A DNA stretch of 64,000 nt from Vibrio agarilyticus (GCF_012641465.1 NZ_JABAIK010000007.1:62001-126000); one strand, 5' to 3'; shown: positions 17,729-26,299, numbered from the stretch's first letter. Made by a program: numbers and translations. Notes: a model not told the origin generated them from the sequence alone.

Positions 17729-18769
17729 TTAGAAGCGCACTTCGACCCCCACCCCTTCAATCCAGCGCTCTTTTGGTAAGGGAGCGTCAAAACTTAATGT
17801 CACTTTGATGTAAGCGGGTTGTCCCTGAAACGGGCTCTTTTGCAACTCTTGAGGCAGTTTGTTAACGACCTCAATTGGACGAGAGACCGACGCTGAAAAA
17901 CGCTGCCCGTCAGGAAAGACAACAGTGGCTTTTTCCCCTACTTTGCCGTAATCAAGATAGCGTGGGTCCAAAAAGGCGGTAATTTCTGGTGTGATATTTT
18001 GCGCTAACGTAAGCAAAGGCGCGCTCTCTACCACGCGCTGGCCGGGATGAACATGAACATCCAACACTCGCCCATTAAATGGGGCAACATACGTTAGACT
18101 CTCTTGCTGCGCCCGCTTAACCACGAGCTCTTGCATTAAACTTCGATACTGCTGAGAAATGGGCCCAGCTAACGCTAACTGTTGTTGATCACGTTTGGCA
18201 TTTGCGTAGGCGATTTCTTGGTCGCTCAGCTGACTGTTTAGCGCATTACTGACATTAACAATCGCGGCATAATCTACCTCTGAAACCTGTCCTTTTTGGC
18301 GAAATTTATCGTAATTTTGCTGGATCTGTTTCACGCGACTTAAGCTTTGCTTGGTATTGGCAATCGCGACTTGGTAGAGGTCATCAACACTCTGAACTTC
18401 TCTATCTGACAGTGCGACTAACTCGCGTTGTATAAAATCCACCTCTTCATCGAGTGCTTTGTCAGTCAATGACAATAACGCTTGGCCCTGACTGACCTGA
18501 CTGCCGACAGAAACCGATAAGTGCCCCACAAGAGCCGGCTGTGTTGCGGTAATCGTCAATGGATAAAAGGTCACGATGCCTGGCGCTGTTACAAGCAAAT
18601 GTGTTTTTGCCAGATAATACGCCATGATTAACAGCGGACTTATCACCACCGCCAAAATCAAGTACCAGCGTACACGATACCCGCCCCGTTTTGCTTGACC
18701 GTAGACCACTTTCATACCACTTTCTGATTGCGGTTTTTTCTTTTTATCTAGGTGGAAATTGACTTTCAT
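17729..18769 (-). CDS. HlyD-type membrane fusion protein
   Basis: A 346-residue periplasmic adaptor anchored by one N-terminal helix (WYLILAVVISPLLIMAYYLA, about residues 35-54). Then comes a biotinyl-lipoyl half (VGHLSVSVGSQVSQGQALLSL), a long coiled-coil hairpin with many Gln/Lys (residues ~105-210), the second lipoyl half (YVAPFNGRVLDVHVHPGQRV) and a beta-barrel domain. It is the last gene of a three-gene operon, 1 bp behind the glycosyltransferase gene. Paired with a membrane glycosyltransferase, it probably helps move a polysaccharide through the periplasm, as proposed for BgsB-like and Alg44-like proteins. Confidence 0.8.
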   Translation of the reverse strand: MKVNFHLDKKKKPQSESGMKVVYGQAKRGGYRVRWYLILAVVISPLLIMAYYLAKTHLLVTAPGIVTFYPLTITATQPALVGHLSVSVGSQVSQGQALLSLTDKALDEEVDFIQRELVALSDREVQSVDDLYQVAIANTKQSLSRVKQIQQNYDKFRQKGQVSEVDYAAIVNVSNALNSQLSDQEIAYANAKRDQQQLALAGPISQQYRSLMQELVVKRAQQESLTYVAPFNGRVLDVHVHPGQRVVESAPLLTLAQNITPEITAFLDPRYLDYGKVGEKATVVFPDGQRFSASVSRPIEVVNKLPQELQKSPFQGQPAYIKVTLSFDAPLPKERWIEGVGVEVRF

Positions 18770-18770
18770 A

Positions 18771-20096
18771 TTAAAACTTCTTGCCTCGCTTTAACACCCA
18801 CCACGGCGCCATGCTCGACTCCTCATGACCACGCCGCACGACCTCATTTACCATTGAGAATGCGGTAATAAGACGCATGCAAAATTGATAAATCGGATAT
18901 AAAAATAACCACTTCGTAAACTTAACATCAGCTTTGGCGCGCTCTGAAACCAGTGCGATATAAACCACAAACATCACGCCGGAGAGTACAAGGTAAATCA
19001 GATACAACAGCACCAGTAACGCAGCGACCAACGCCACCGGATAAACAATTAACATGTAGACGGTAAATATCACCACCAACAGCGGCAAAAGTACATTTTG
19101 CACAATGCCATACACCATAGTGAATATAAAATTGCCCCACCCTAACAGCCGTGGGGTTAACCCTTCATTATGCTTGCGCAAGAACAGAAACAGCAAATCG
19201 CCATCCCATCGAATACGCTGCAAAATTAACCCTTTTAAAGTGTCGGGAACATCCGTATGGCCCACCGCATGAGTCGCAAACGCTAACGTGTTGTTAGGGT
19301 AACGCCGTTTGTACTGCTTTAACCGCATGGTCAAGTCGAGATCTTCTGCGGTGTGCGTGTCCCAACCTCCGACTTGCTGCAACAATGGGCGGCGAAAAGC
19401 GCCAAAGGCTCCGGAGATATTGTTTAAAACGCCCCATTTGGCCATGCCAGTTTTTCCTGCCTGCATCGACAGCATATATTCAAGCGACTGCATTTTGGTA
19501 AGAAGGTTGGCGTCATGATTGCGCACTCGAAGTGCGCCGCCACTGGCAATCACGTTAGGATCGGCAAACTGCTGCATCATGGTGTAAACCATGTCATTAT
19601 CAAAAGAAGTATCGCCATCCACATTAATCACAATATTGCCAGTTGCCACAGCAAGCCCGGCATTTAATGTCGAGACACGCCCCCCTCGCTGCCATTTTGG
19701 TAATGCGCGAACTTTGCGATTCAGTTTGCCCGCGTGGCGGCGCTCACCAGCTAAAGCGGCTTGATAAGTCTGTGCATTTTGCACCGCACCATCCACCACC
19801 GCCCAAATCTCAATGTTCCCGGGATAAACTTGTTCCGCCAAAGTATCAATAGTGATACCAATCGCCTCACCTTCCCCATAGCAGGTGATGACAAAACTGA
19901 TCGATGGGTAATCTTGAAGCTCAGCGGCTTTAGGCTGATAGGACCAGCGAAAAATGCCTGTCAGTACCAGCAAGTAAAGTGGCAATTCAATAACAATCAT
20001 AACTGGGAACACCACTAACCATAATTCAGTGTTGTGCAGTAGTGTCCCTTTGAGAAAACTCAATAAACTTAAACTATCTTGGAGCATAAATTTCAC
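18771..20096 (-). CDS. Membrane family-2 glycosyltransferase, processive type
   Basis: A 441-residue GT2 protein. It has an N-terminal membrane helix (about 24-48) and the donor-binding strand SISFVITCYGEGEAIGITIDTL. Further motifs are the DXD-like NVDGDTSFD, the catalytic base in THTAEDLDLT and the processivity motif ILQRIRWDG. Three or four C-terminal helices complete it. This is the architecture of polymer synthases such as PgaC, HasA or BgsA; no PilZ domain is attached. GTG at 20096 starts the frame and an ATG lies at 20087. Either way the start overlaps the end of the upstream gene, so translation is coupled. The polymer is unknown. Confidence 0.82.
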   Translation of the reverse strand: MKFMLQDSLSLLSFLKGTLLHNTELWLVVFPVMIVIELPLYLLVLTGIFRWSYQPKAAELQDYPSISFVITCYGEGEAIGITIDTLAEQVYPGNIEIWAVVDGAVQNAQTYQAALAGERRHAGKLNRKVRALPKWQRGGRVSTLNAGLAVATGNIVINVDGDTSFDNDMVYTMMQQFADPNVIASGGALRVRNHDANLLTKMQSLEYMLSMQAGKTGMAKWGVLNNISGAFGAFRRPLLQQVGGWDTHTAEDLDLTMRLKQYKRRYPNNTLAFATHAVGHTDVPDTLKGLILQRIRWDGDLLFLFLRKHNEGLTPRLLGWGNFIFTMVYGIVQNVLLPLLVVIFTVYMLIVYPVALVAALLVLLYLIYLVLSGVMFVVYIALVSERAKADVKFTKWLFLYPIYQFCMRLITAFSMVNEVVRRGHEESSMAPWWVLKRGKKF

Positions 20097-21459
20097 TGAC
20101 TCTTGCTCTTAACCATTGGCTTGGATCCGCATTGATCTGCTCATCAGGCAATGACCAAAAATAGACATTAAGCTCAAAGGTGTCATCTTCAATCAACGCC
20201 CGTAAGTCGGTCAGTTTTTGTTGTAGCACTTGAAAACTGGCATAAGGCGTGTTGGGCATCAACACGAACACAACGTCAGTTCGAAATTGGCAACAGATGT
20301 CTGTCTCTCGAAACAGGTTACCAAGTCGAGCAATCAACTGATCCATCAAAGCAAAAAGCTTGCTGTCGCCGTAACGCAGCCCGTAACTGTCCAGCGAAGG
20401 CAAGTGCAGCCCCATCAGCAGGTGGGTGTCTTTTTTGTCCCGCTGAGCAACTTTATTTTGCCATGCGAGTACATTTTGGAAAAAGCTCGCCTCAAGCTTG
20501 CCCTTGATTGACAGCTGCGGCGCTTGTTGAAAACGGCCATAACGAAACAGATACTCACCCACATCACCAAGTCGATATTGATAGATTTTCCGCACAACCA
20601 GCTGATCCATCTTGTTATCTGTTCGGCAACTCAAGCAATGGGCGTGGGTTTCTGCCTCAACAAATCGAAAACGGCAACTGTGACAAACGTGGTTTTCCAG
20701 CGGCCTGTCATAATCGACACCGATATGGCGCAATTGCGTTAAACAGTTGGGACATTCAAGTTTGCCACGTCTTTGAAAGCTTTCTTGCGGGCCTACATGC
20801 CCACAGGTAAAACAGTGCAATGCGATTTCGGTATCAATGTCGATGCTGGCACAGTTAGGACACACTTCTACGTAATTCAAATGCGCACTATGACACTGGT
20901 GGCAACTACGTATGCGGTCGATTAATGTTTCCTTGTCAATCAGCCCGCGCGCATGCTCTGCGAGCACATAACGATAGCTTGAATACAAATCGGGATAGAG
21001 TGCCTCAATGAGCGGAAACGAATAAATACTGTGGGAATTGAGATCTTTAAATGGAAGTAAACGACGTTTGCGATCCAGCCCAAGCCAACCCACGAGCGCA
21101 TCAATATGTTGTACGTCAGCCATGACTGCCAACCTCTGGCGAAACTGGCGCCACTCGTCAAGGCATTGCTCGACGGACTGACTGTCGATGCGGCCGTCCG
21201 TTATCGCTTGCGAATAAGGCGTCTCGTGCGTCACCAACACCTGCCAAGACCAACGTTTTAGATGGGAGTAAAATTGCTTTAACGTCCGTTTTAACGCTAG
21301 CGGGTCTGGCTGATGAAAAATTGCCAATCCCCCCATTTCAGCAGGGATCGCATCGACACTCGTCACATAGTGAACGCCGTCAATCGCTATCGAATCCAGT
21401 GGCTCACCAACCCAATAGATTAATGCGCCCTCTTCGCTGTTTTCTCGCTTCTCCGCCAT
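20074..21459 (-). CDS. Zinc-ribbon (TackOD1-like) plus degenerate GGDEF protein
   Basis: A 461-residue soluble protein. Six CxxC pairs lie between residues 186 and 278 (186/189, 200/203, 216/219, 236/239, 259/262, 275/278), which should bind about three zinc ions; the motif HCFTCGHVGPQESF and RHIGVDYDRP recall the TackOD1 output domain (from memory). Residues ~340-450 look like a GGDEF fold (LDSYGLRYGDSKLFALMDQL...MPNTPYASFQVLQQKL), but the signature position reads FRTDVVFVL, so it should not make c-di-GMP. First gene of the operon with the glycosyltransferase and HlyD protein, therefore probably its regulator. Confidence 0.72.
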   Translation of the reverse strand: MAEKRENSEEGALIYWVGEPLDSIAIDGVHYVTSVDAIPAEMGGLAIFHQPDPLALKRTLKQFYSHLKRWSWQVLVTHETPYSQAITDGRIDSQSVEQCLDEWRQFRQRLAVMADVQHIDALVGWLGLDRKRRLLPFKDLNSHSIYSFPLIEALYPDLYSSYRYVLAEHARGLIDKETLIDRIRSCHQCHSAHLNYVEVCPNCASIDIDTEIALHCFTCGHVGPQESFQRRGKLECPNCLTQLRHIGVDYDRPLENHVCHSCRFRFVEAETHAHCLSCRTDNKMDQLVVRKIYQYRLGDVGEYLFRYGRFQQAPQLSIKGKLEASFFQNVLAWQNKVAQRDKKDTHLLMGLHLPSLDSYGLRYGDSKLFALMDQLIARLGNLFRETDICCQFRTDVVFVLMPNTPYASFQVLQQKLTDLRALIEDDTFELNVYFWSLPDEQINADPSQWLRARVSEIYAPR

Positions 21460-21582
21460 ACCACCTTCGCTTTACTCAAAATCTAATTAAAGCCTAGCGA
21501 AATTCGATGGAGATAATGCTCTTAAACCTAAGATCATTCACTAATTAACAACGTGATGTTACACGTTCGCGCGATTAAGGGA

Positions 21583-22302
21583 TTAAATCGCCCCTGAAAG
21601 CATGGCTTTCACCACGGTTGCGGTAATATTGGGAGTGCCAAATTTGCGCATCGCATTCCCATGATGAAACTCGACGGTTTTTTGAGAAATATTTAAGATC
21701 ATGGCAATTTCAAAGGTGGTTTTGCCATCTGCAGCCCACTTAAGCATTTCCACTTCACGGCGTGTAAGCTGGTAATCAGCAGGTTCTAATGGTTTATCTA
21801 ACATAAACTGACGAAACTTTTGATCCGCGACATGAGAAACCCAAAGCATATACGGCGTCTTTCTCACTAGCTCCTGCTTGGAATAACTTGACTGCCCTCG
21901 TGAAAATGAAATCATCGAACCTGTGCCATCTGGGCTGTGAACCGGATTTGACCATCCACTGACTAAGCCGTGCACTCGAGCCTCTTGCCAAAATGGCAAT
22001 CCTTCGTCATAAAGCTCATTCCAATCAATGGCACTTGAAGAACGTAACGCGCGGCCGACTAAAGGATCGTTAAACACTAAGCCTTGGTTTTGATATCTAT
22101 CATTCCACGCATCGGTATAATTATTTGCCATCGCAAGTGTTGATGTGGCAAATGGCGCACGTTTTTTTAGTCCAAACGCAAAATGCTCAAACCCCAAATT
22201 ATCACACGCTTTATCCATTAATTTGATAAACGCATTTTTATCGTCACACAGCGCCATATCTTCAACCAAATTTTCAATGGCAATTCTGTCTTGTGTTTCC
22301 AT
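21583..22302 (-). CDS. LuxR-family acyl-homoserine-lactone receptor/regulator
   Basis: A 239-residue quorum-sensing regulator. The N-terminal autoinducer-binding domain keeps the usual Trp, Tyr, Asp and Pro in WNDRYQNQGLVFNDPLV, the second Trp in SAIDWNELY and the glycine in GLVSGWSNPVH. The C-terminal LuxR helix-turn-helix is LTRREVEMLKWAADGKTTFEIA, then LNISQKTVEFH. Length and domain order match LuxR/AbaR proteins. It is divergent from the RsaM-like and luxI genes across a 92-bp gap holding a lux box, the expected layout for a feedback circuit. Confidence 0.88.
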   Translation of the reverse strand: METQDRIAIENLVEDMALCDDKNAFIKLMDKACDNLGFEHFAFGLKKRAPFATSTLAMANNYTDAWNDRYQNQGLVFNDPLVGRALRSSSAIDWNELYDEGLPFWQEARVHGLVSGWSNPVHSPDGTGSMISFSRGQSSYSKQELVRKTPYMLWVSHVADQKFRQFMLDKPLEPADYQLTRREVEMLKWAADGKTTFEIAMILNISQKTVEFHHGNAMRKFGTPNITATVVKAMLSGAI

Positions 22303-22339
22303 AATCTGAAGTGAGTTCCATATCTTAGTTTTGTTTTCA

Positions 22340-22359
22340 ACCTATAATTTTATACAGTA
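22340..22359. promoter_or_regulatory. Putative lux box
   Basis: ACCTATAATTTTATACAGTA, a 20-bp imperfect palindrome. I count 13 of 20 positions equal to the classical ACCTGTAGGATCGTACAGGT, including the ACCT and TACAG ends that contact LuxR. It lies 35 bp ahead of the RsaM-like start and 37 bp ahead of luxR. Confidence 0.6.
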
Positions 22360-22394
22360 AAAAGTGAAAAAAAAATGCTCTGGAGCACACTAAC

Positions 22395-22790
22395 ATGGAT
22401 CAAAATGACAATTTAATCATTACAAATTCACTACTTCTATCTCCCATCGAATGCTCGATGCAACGATTCCGAAGTAAAAAATTTACGCTATTGGAAATGG
22501 GCCTTTACGACAGCGATTGCCAATTTTCTCAAGAATCGAGTAGTTGTGATCTTTCTGGCTTTGCTGAGTGGCAATATGGTGATACCCCGAGCCTTTCCAT
22601 TGGCTTTGACTGGGAAGTGCGCAATGGCGCAATTGTTTTATGCGGCGAACCATTCTGCAATTTCGTCCTACGAACTGACTCTGGCTTAGTGATGTCTCAC
22701 GAAGCCACCACCCTTCGATTGGTGTCAGAAATTGAACATTGGGGCTGGCAAAACACAATCAAGAAAAATCTATATAAATCATTGCACTAA
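22395..22790 (+). CDS. RsaM/AbaM-like quorum-sensing modulator (DUF4902-like)
   Basis: A 131-residue soluble acidic protein with no signal peptide. Placement between luxR and luxI, its size and the pattern GFAEWQYGDTPSLSIGFDWEV resemble RsaM-type proteins (DUF4902), which dampen acyl-homoserine-lactone production in Burkholderia, Pseudomonas and Acinetobacter (AbaM). The family match is from memory and not tested. GGAG is positioned ahead of the ATG. The lux box upstream suggests induction by the cognate LuxR, giving negative feedback. luxI follows after 55 bp on the same strand. Confidence 0.6.
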   Translation: MDQNDNLIITNSLLLSPIECSMQRFRSKKFTLLEMGLYDSDCQFSQESSSCDLSGFAEWQYGDTPSLSIGFDWEVRNGAIVLCGEPFCNFVLRTDSGLVMSHEATTLRLVSEIEHWGWQNTIKKNLYKSLH

Positions 22791-22845
22791 ATAACTAGGG
22801 AATCACCTAGGCGAAAAAAACGCTGCAGAACCGTAATATGCCACT

Positions 22846-23445
22846 ATGAACCTACACCATGGATTTGGTCGACGTATGGATTACTTTTCTGGCACTGCAG
22901 CGCAGCTTTCAACCACTCAACTTGCCGAACTTTTTCACTACCGTTATGACGTTTTTATTAACCACCTCGAATGGGATGTCGTACCAGGCTTTGGTTCAAC
23001 GTCAGATAAAATAGAAAAAGATCAATACGATAGCGAAGATACTCTCTATGTCGTAGCCAAAGAGCAAGACGACATTGTTGGCTGTGCGCGTTTGCTGCCA
23101 ACAACAGAGCCATACTTATTACAAGAAGTGTTTCCCGAGCTGCTCAACGGCCAAGCTGCGCCACAACATTCGGATATTTGGGAGTTGTCACGTTTCACCA
23201 GTTTTAATCCAGCATTGCAATCACCTAACATTGCACCAAACCAATTTTCCAACGAAAGCACGGTTGAACTGCTTAAAGCAACATTAGATATTGCCAAGCG
23301 GCACGGCGCTAAAAAATTGATCACCGTATCACCCGTTGCAGTAGAGCGCTTACTTCGCAAAGCACAATTTTCAGCGCGTCGCGTCGCCCCTCCTGTGCGT
23401 TCTGGCCGCTTCTTATTAGTTTCTTTAGTGATTGATGTTATTTAA
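22846..23445 (+). CDS. LuxI-family acyl-homoserine-lactone synthase
   Basis: A 199-residue autoinducer synthase that makes an acyl-homoserine lactone from SAM and an acylated carrier protein. Conserved residues appear in order: RYDVF (Arg ~33, Phe ~37), LEW (Trp ~43), DQYDSEDTLY (Asp ~59 and ~62), GCARLLPT (Arg ~82) and WELSRF (Glu ~113, Arg ~116). An ATG at 22876 (MDYFSG) is an alternative start; neither has a strong ribosome-binding site. The acyl chain cannot be deduced. It is third in the triad and is followed by a long AT-rich inverted repeat. Confidence 0.88.
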   Translation: MNLHHGFGRRMDYFSGTAAQLSTTQLAELFHYRYDVFINHLEWDVVPGFGSTSDKIEKDQYDSEDTLYVVAKEQDDIVGCARLLPTTEPYLLQEVFPELLNGQAAPQHSDIWELSRFTSFNPALQSPNIAPNQFSNESTVELLKATLDIAKRHGAKKLITVSPVAVERLLRKAQFSARRVAPPVRSGRFLLVSLVIDVI

Positions 23446-23460
23446 TCACTTACCAGTGTT

Positions 23461-23515
23461 ATACCCTTGTTAATTAAATCACCATTAATAAATGGCTTTT
23501 AAATAATACGGGTAT
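23461..23515. repeat. AT-rich inverted repeat downstream of luxI
   Basis: A 55-bp palindromic element with ends ATACCC and GGGTAT; arms of about 17 bp (TACCCTTGTTAATTAAA against TTTAAATAATACGGGTA) with a few mismatches, around CCATTAATAAATGG. The ends recall ERIC termini, but the interior is unlike the other copies. It could act as a terminator or be an unrelated small mobile element. Confidence 0.45.
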
Positions 23516-23621
23516 CACTATTTGACTTAGAAGAGCAAGTCAAATAGAAAATGCCAAAACCAATTATTGTGACTGCCGTTGCATTATTTGGTGGCATCAA
23601 ATATAGCAGTAACGACGTCAG

Positions 23622-23664
23622 AAAATAAAAAAGCTGGGCCTTAATTCTTGATTAAGGACCCAGC
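23622..23664 (-). terminator. Rho-independent terminator of gdhA
   Basis: Stem GCTGGG-CC-TTAAT / ATTAA-GG-CCCAGC with one bulged A, loop TCTTG. Read on the minus strand it runs into a T-rich tract (complement of AAAATAAAAAA). It lies 25 bp after the gdhA stop. Confidence 0.85.
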
Positions 23665-23688
23665 GTCTTCATTTCAAGCAATTTATAA

Positions 23689-25035
23689 TCAGTAAATACC
23701 TTGTGCCATCATTGCATCCGCCACTTTCACAAAGCCTGCGATGTTTGCGCCTAGCTCGTAATTGATTTTACCAGACTCATCGCGGCCATATTCGACACAA
23801 GTGTCGTGAATACTGCGCATAATGCTTTGCAGGCGTTGGTCTACTTCAGATCGAGTCCAACCCAAACGTGCCGCGTTTTGGCTCATTTCTAAGCCCGACG
23901 TGGCAACACCGCCCGCGTTTGAGGCTTTACCCGGTGCGTAAACCACACCAACGTTGTTAAATACCGCCACCGCCTCTGCGGTGCTTGGCATGTTCGCCCC
24001 TTCTGCCACTAGCTGCACACCATTTGCAACCAAAGTTTCAGCATCATGGCTATCCAGTTCGTTTTGAGTCGCACAAGGTAAAGCAACATCCATCGGGAAC
24101 TGCCAAGGTTTACTGCCTGCGCTGTAGGTTAATCCTAATTTGTTCGCATAATCGACAACGCGGCCACGCTGAACGTTCTTGATCTCCATCAGCAATGCCA
24201 GTTTTTCAGGTGTGAAGCCTTCAGGATCATAAACTGTGCCATCGGAATCTGACGCAGTAACAACACGTGCGCCCATCTCCATCGCTTTCTCAATCGCGTA
24301 TTGCGCCACGTTACCGGAGCCTGAAACACCAACACGCTTACCAACCAGTAATTCACCACGCTCTTTAAGCATGGCTTCAACAAAATAGAGCAAACCATAA
24401 CCCGTAGCTTCAGGGCGCAGCAAACTTCCTCCAAACGACAGCCCTTTGCCGGTAAATACACACTCTGCACTGTTGGTCAGTTTTTTCATCATTCCAGTCA
24501 TAAAGCCGACTTCGCGTGCACCAACGCCAATATCACCCGCTGGAATGTCAGTGTCAGAACCGAGATGACGGTGTAACTCCAACATTAACGCCTGACAAAA
24601 ACGCATGATTTCGTTAACACTCTTTCCTTTCGGGTCGAAATCACTGCCGCCTTTACCGCCACCCATTGGTAACGTCGTTAACGCATTTTTAAACGTTTGT
24701 TCAAAAGCAAGGAACTTGAGTACCGATGAATTCACTGATGGATGAAAACGCATGCCCCCTTTATAAGGCCCAATCGCGGAGTTATGTTGCACGCGAAATG
24801 CTCGGTTAACATTCACATTTCCGGCATCATCCACCCAACTGACACGAAATTGGACCAAACGCTCAGGCTCAACGAGACGCTGCAAAATCCCGGCTTTGAT
24901 GTATTTCGGGTTTTTCTCGACAAATGGCCATATTGAAGCAATCACTTCTGTCACTGCTTGCAAATATTCCGGTTGGTTTGGGTTATTACTCGCTACCTGC
25001 GCCAAAAACGCGTCTTTAAGCAGCACTTCTTTCAT
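23689..25035 (-). CDS. gdhA: NADP-specific glutamate dehydrogenase
   Basis: A 448-residue hexameric-type glutamate dehydrogenase that aminates 2-oxoglutarate with ammonium. The substrate-binding lysines are in GPYKGGMRFHPSVN and the catalytic lysine in LPMGGGKGGSDFDPKGKS; the dinucleotide fold is VGVSGSGNVAQYA. The frame opens at 25071, but ATG 25035 has AGGAG at the right spacing and the typical N-terminus. A single transcription unit with its own terminator. An ERIC copy lies about 155 bp upstream of the start. Confidence 0.95.
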   Translation of the reverse strand: MKEVLLKDAFLAQVASNNPNQPEYLQAVTEVIASIWPFVEKNPKYIKAGILQRLVEPERLVQFRVSWVDDAGNVNVNRAFRVQHNSAIGPYKGGMRFHPSVNSSVLKFLAFEQTFKNALTTLPMGGGKGGSDFDPKGKSVNEIMRFCQALMLELHRHLGSDTDIPAGDIGVGAREVGFMTGMMKKLTNSAECVFTGKGLSFGGSLLRPEATGYGLLYFVEAMLKERGELLVGKRVGVSGSGNVAQYAIEKAMEMGARVVTASDSDGTVYDPEGFTPEKLALLMEIKNVQRGRVVDYANKLGLTYSAGSKPWQFPMDVALPCATQNELDSHDAETLVANGVQLVAEGANMPSTAEAVAVFNNVGVVYAPGKASNAGGVATSGLEMSQNAARLGWTRSEVDQRLQSIMRSIHDTCVEYGRDESGKINYELGANIAGFVKVADAMMAQGIY

Positions 25036-25190
25036 CACGAACTCCTGTAAACGTAAATAAAAACTGCCCAATCACTCATTGTGAGTCGATACACCTCAAG
25101 TACCCACAGGACGCACACCGTAAGACGGCAGTGTATATACCCGCCATTGTGGATGACATCAAGTAAACAAGGATATCTTCGGAAATGATC

Positions 25191-25341
25191 TATACCCAAA
25201 CAACTTGGAGTTACCATTAGCTGTAAACGAGCAACGCCACTAAACACGTCGTGAACGTGACAAACTGTGCAAGAGGTTTTGCGAGAGCAAACCCATTACT
25301 TTGTAGAGAAACGCGCTGCAACTTCAAGTGATACAGGTATA
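25191..25341 (+). repeat. ERIC element, divergent full-length copy
   Basis: 151 bp with ends TATACCCAAACAACTTGGAG and CTTCAAGTGATACAGGTATA. The interior retains CACGTCGTGAACGTG, GAGGTTTTGCGAGAG and GAGAAACGCGCTGCAACTTC. It is more diverged than the copies at 16214 and 30250. Confidence 0.85.
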
Positions 25342-25757
25342 TTGACTGTTATATAACCAGACAACTATGTTAGCAACTAAATTTATATGGGGTGCGACAC
25401 AACCTTATTTTACTTATCTGGTTTAATATAAAGGAGTCACAATCAAGCCTACGAGCATATTTGTCTCGCGGGTAGGATTCTGCCCAGCTCCAGCTGAATG
25501 GAGGCAAGCCAACTACTCTTTGTCATGCCCAAGAGTCGCCACAGAAACGTTCTGGTCTGGCAAGCTTTGGTCGGTCGGTTTGTGGCATTTCTGACACCGA
25601 GAGCCTGAAAAATCGTCCTGCTTCTTTTCCTAGTTTTTACCTTATTTAGTGAACTCACTTTTTGAGAATATATGTTTCAGCAATTATTTGAACTCACTCG
25701 ACAAACTAAAAGCGCTAACGACATACGATAAGAAACCCAGACACCAAGGAATGATCT
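25342..25757. other. Unexplained intergenic segment
   Basis: No convincing gene. A 200-bp part (about 25445-25650) is clearly higher in GC than its flanks and contains structured-looking stretches, for example GCCACAGAAAC pairing loosely with GTTTGTGGC. A 69-codon minus-strand reading frame spans it but has no ribosome-binding site. It may be a remnant of a transferred gene or an RNA; I cannot decide. Confidence 0.3.
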
Positions 25758-26054
25758 ATGGCTGAAGTAATTGCGCATATCCTGCTAGTTGGAGGTAATC
25801 AATTCGCATATCGAGTTGGACGTTTACTCATTGCTATTATGACGTTAGGTAACCTTTCCATAGAGCCGTTACCAAAACATTTTGCTACTCATTTCACCCA
25901 AGCATTCGATGACAATGAAATCATTCGTGAGGAGGACCATGCTAAATACGCTGTGTCATATGAGAAAGCACTCACCATCGGTTACATTGTACTTCTGGCT
26001 GGCTTGTGCGCCATTATATTTGTTTTTCGAGATTACTTTATAGATACAAAATAA
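25758..26054 (+). CDS. Hypothetical membrane protein (98 aa)
   Basis: Unrecognised. A 98-residue protein with a hydrophobic N-terminal third (RLLIAIMTLGNLSIEPL), an acidic middle (FDDNEIIREEDHAKYA) and a strong C-terminal membrane helix (IGYIVLLAGLCAIIFVFRDYF). AAGGAATG precedes the ATG at the right distance, which favours a real gene. It is convergent with the tRNA cluster. Confidence 0.55.
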   Translation: MAEVIAHILLVGGNQFAYRVGRLLIAIMTLGNLSIEPLPKHFATHFTQAFDDNEIIREEDHAKYAVSYEKALTIGYIVLLAGLCAIIFVFRDYFIDTK

Positions 26055-26151
26055 CAGAATCATATACGCTGCCATAAGCCTAATCTGACCAAAGTGCTTG
26101 TGGGCTAGAATGAGGCTCTATTAAGGAAAATCGTTTAAAAATTAGAAAACG

Positions 26152-26179
26152 AAAAAACCCAGTCCGAAGACTGGGTTTT
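26152..26179 (-). terminator. Rho-independent terminator of the tRNA cluster
   Basis: Stem AAAACCCAGTC / GACTGGGTTTT closed by a TTCG-type tetraloop when read on the minus strand, with a T-run after it. It is 6 bp beyond the last tRNA. Confidence 0.9.
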
Positions 26180-26184
26180 CAATT

Positions 26185-26260
26185 TGGAGCGACACACGAG
26201 GTTCGAACTCGTGACCTCAACCTTGGCAAGGTTGCGCTCTACCAACTGAGCTAGTGTCGC
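26185..26260 (-). tRNA. tRNA-Gly (GCC)
   Basis: 76-nt cloverleaf with encoded CCA. The anticodon loop is TTGCCAA, the D arm is GCTCAGTTGGTAGAGC and the T arm is GAGTTCGAACCTC. The acceptor GCGACAC pairs with GTGTCGC. Identical to the copy at 26444-26519. Last in the four-tRNA cluster. Confidence 0.97.
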
Positions 26261-26299
26261 AAACGATTCATCTTAAGACGAATTCGCTATTTGATGAGA

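Noticed and set aside
25449-25658. 69-codon minus-strand frame in the unassigned block
   Set aside because: No ribosome-binding site, poor composition for a gene, and I cannot relate it to any family.
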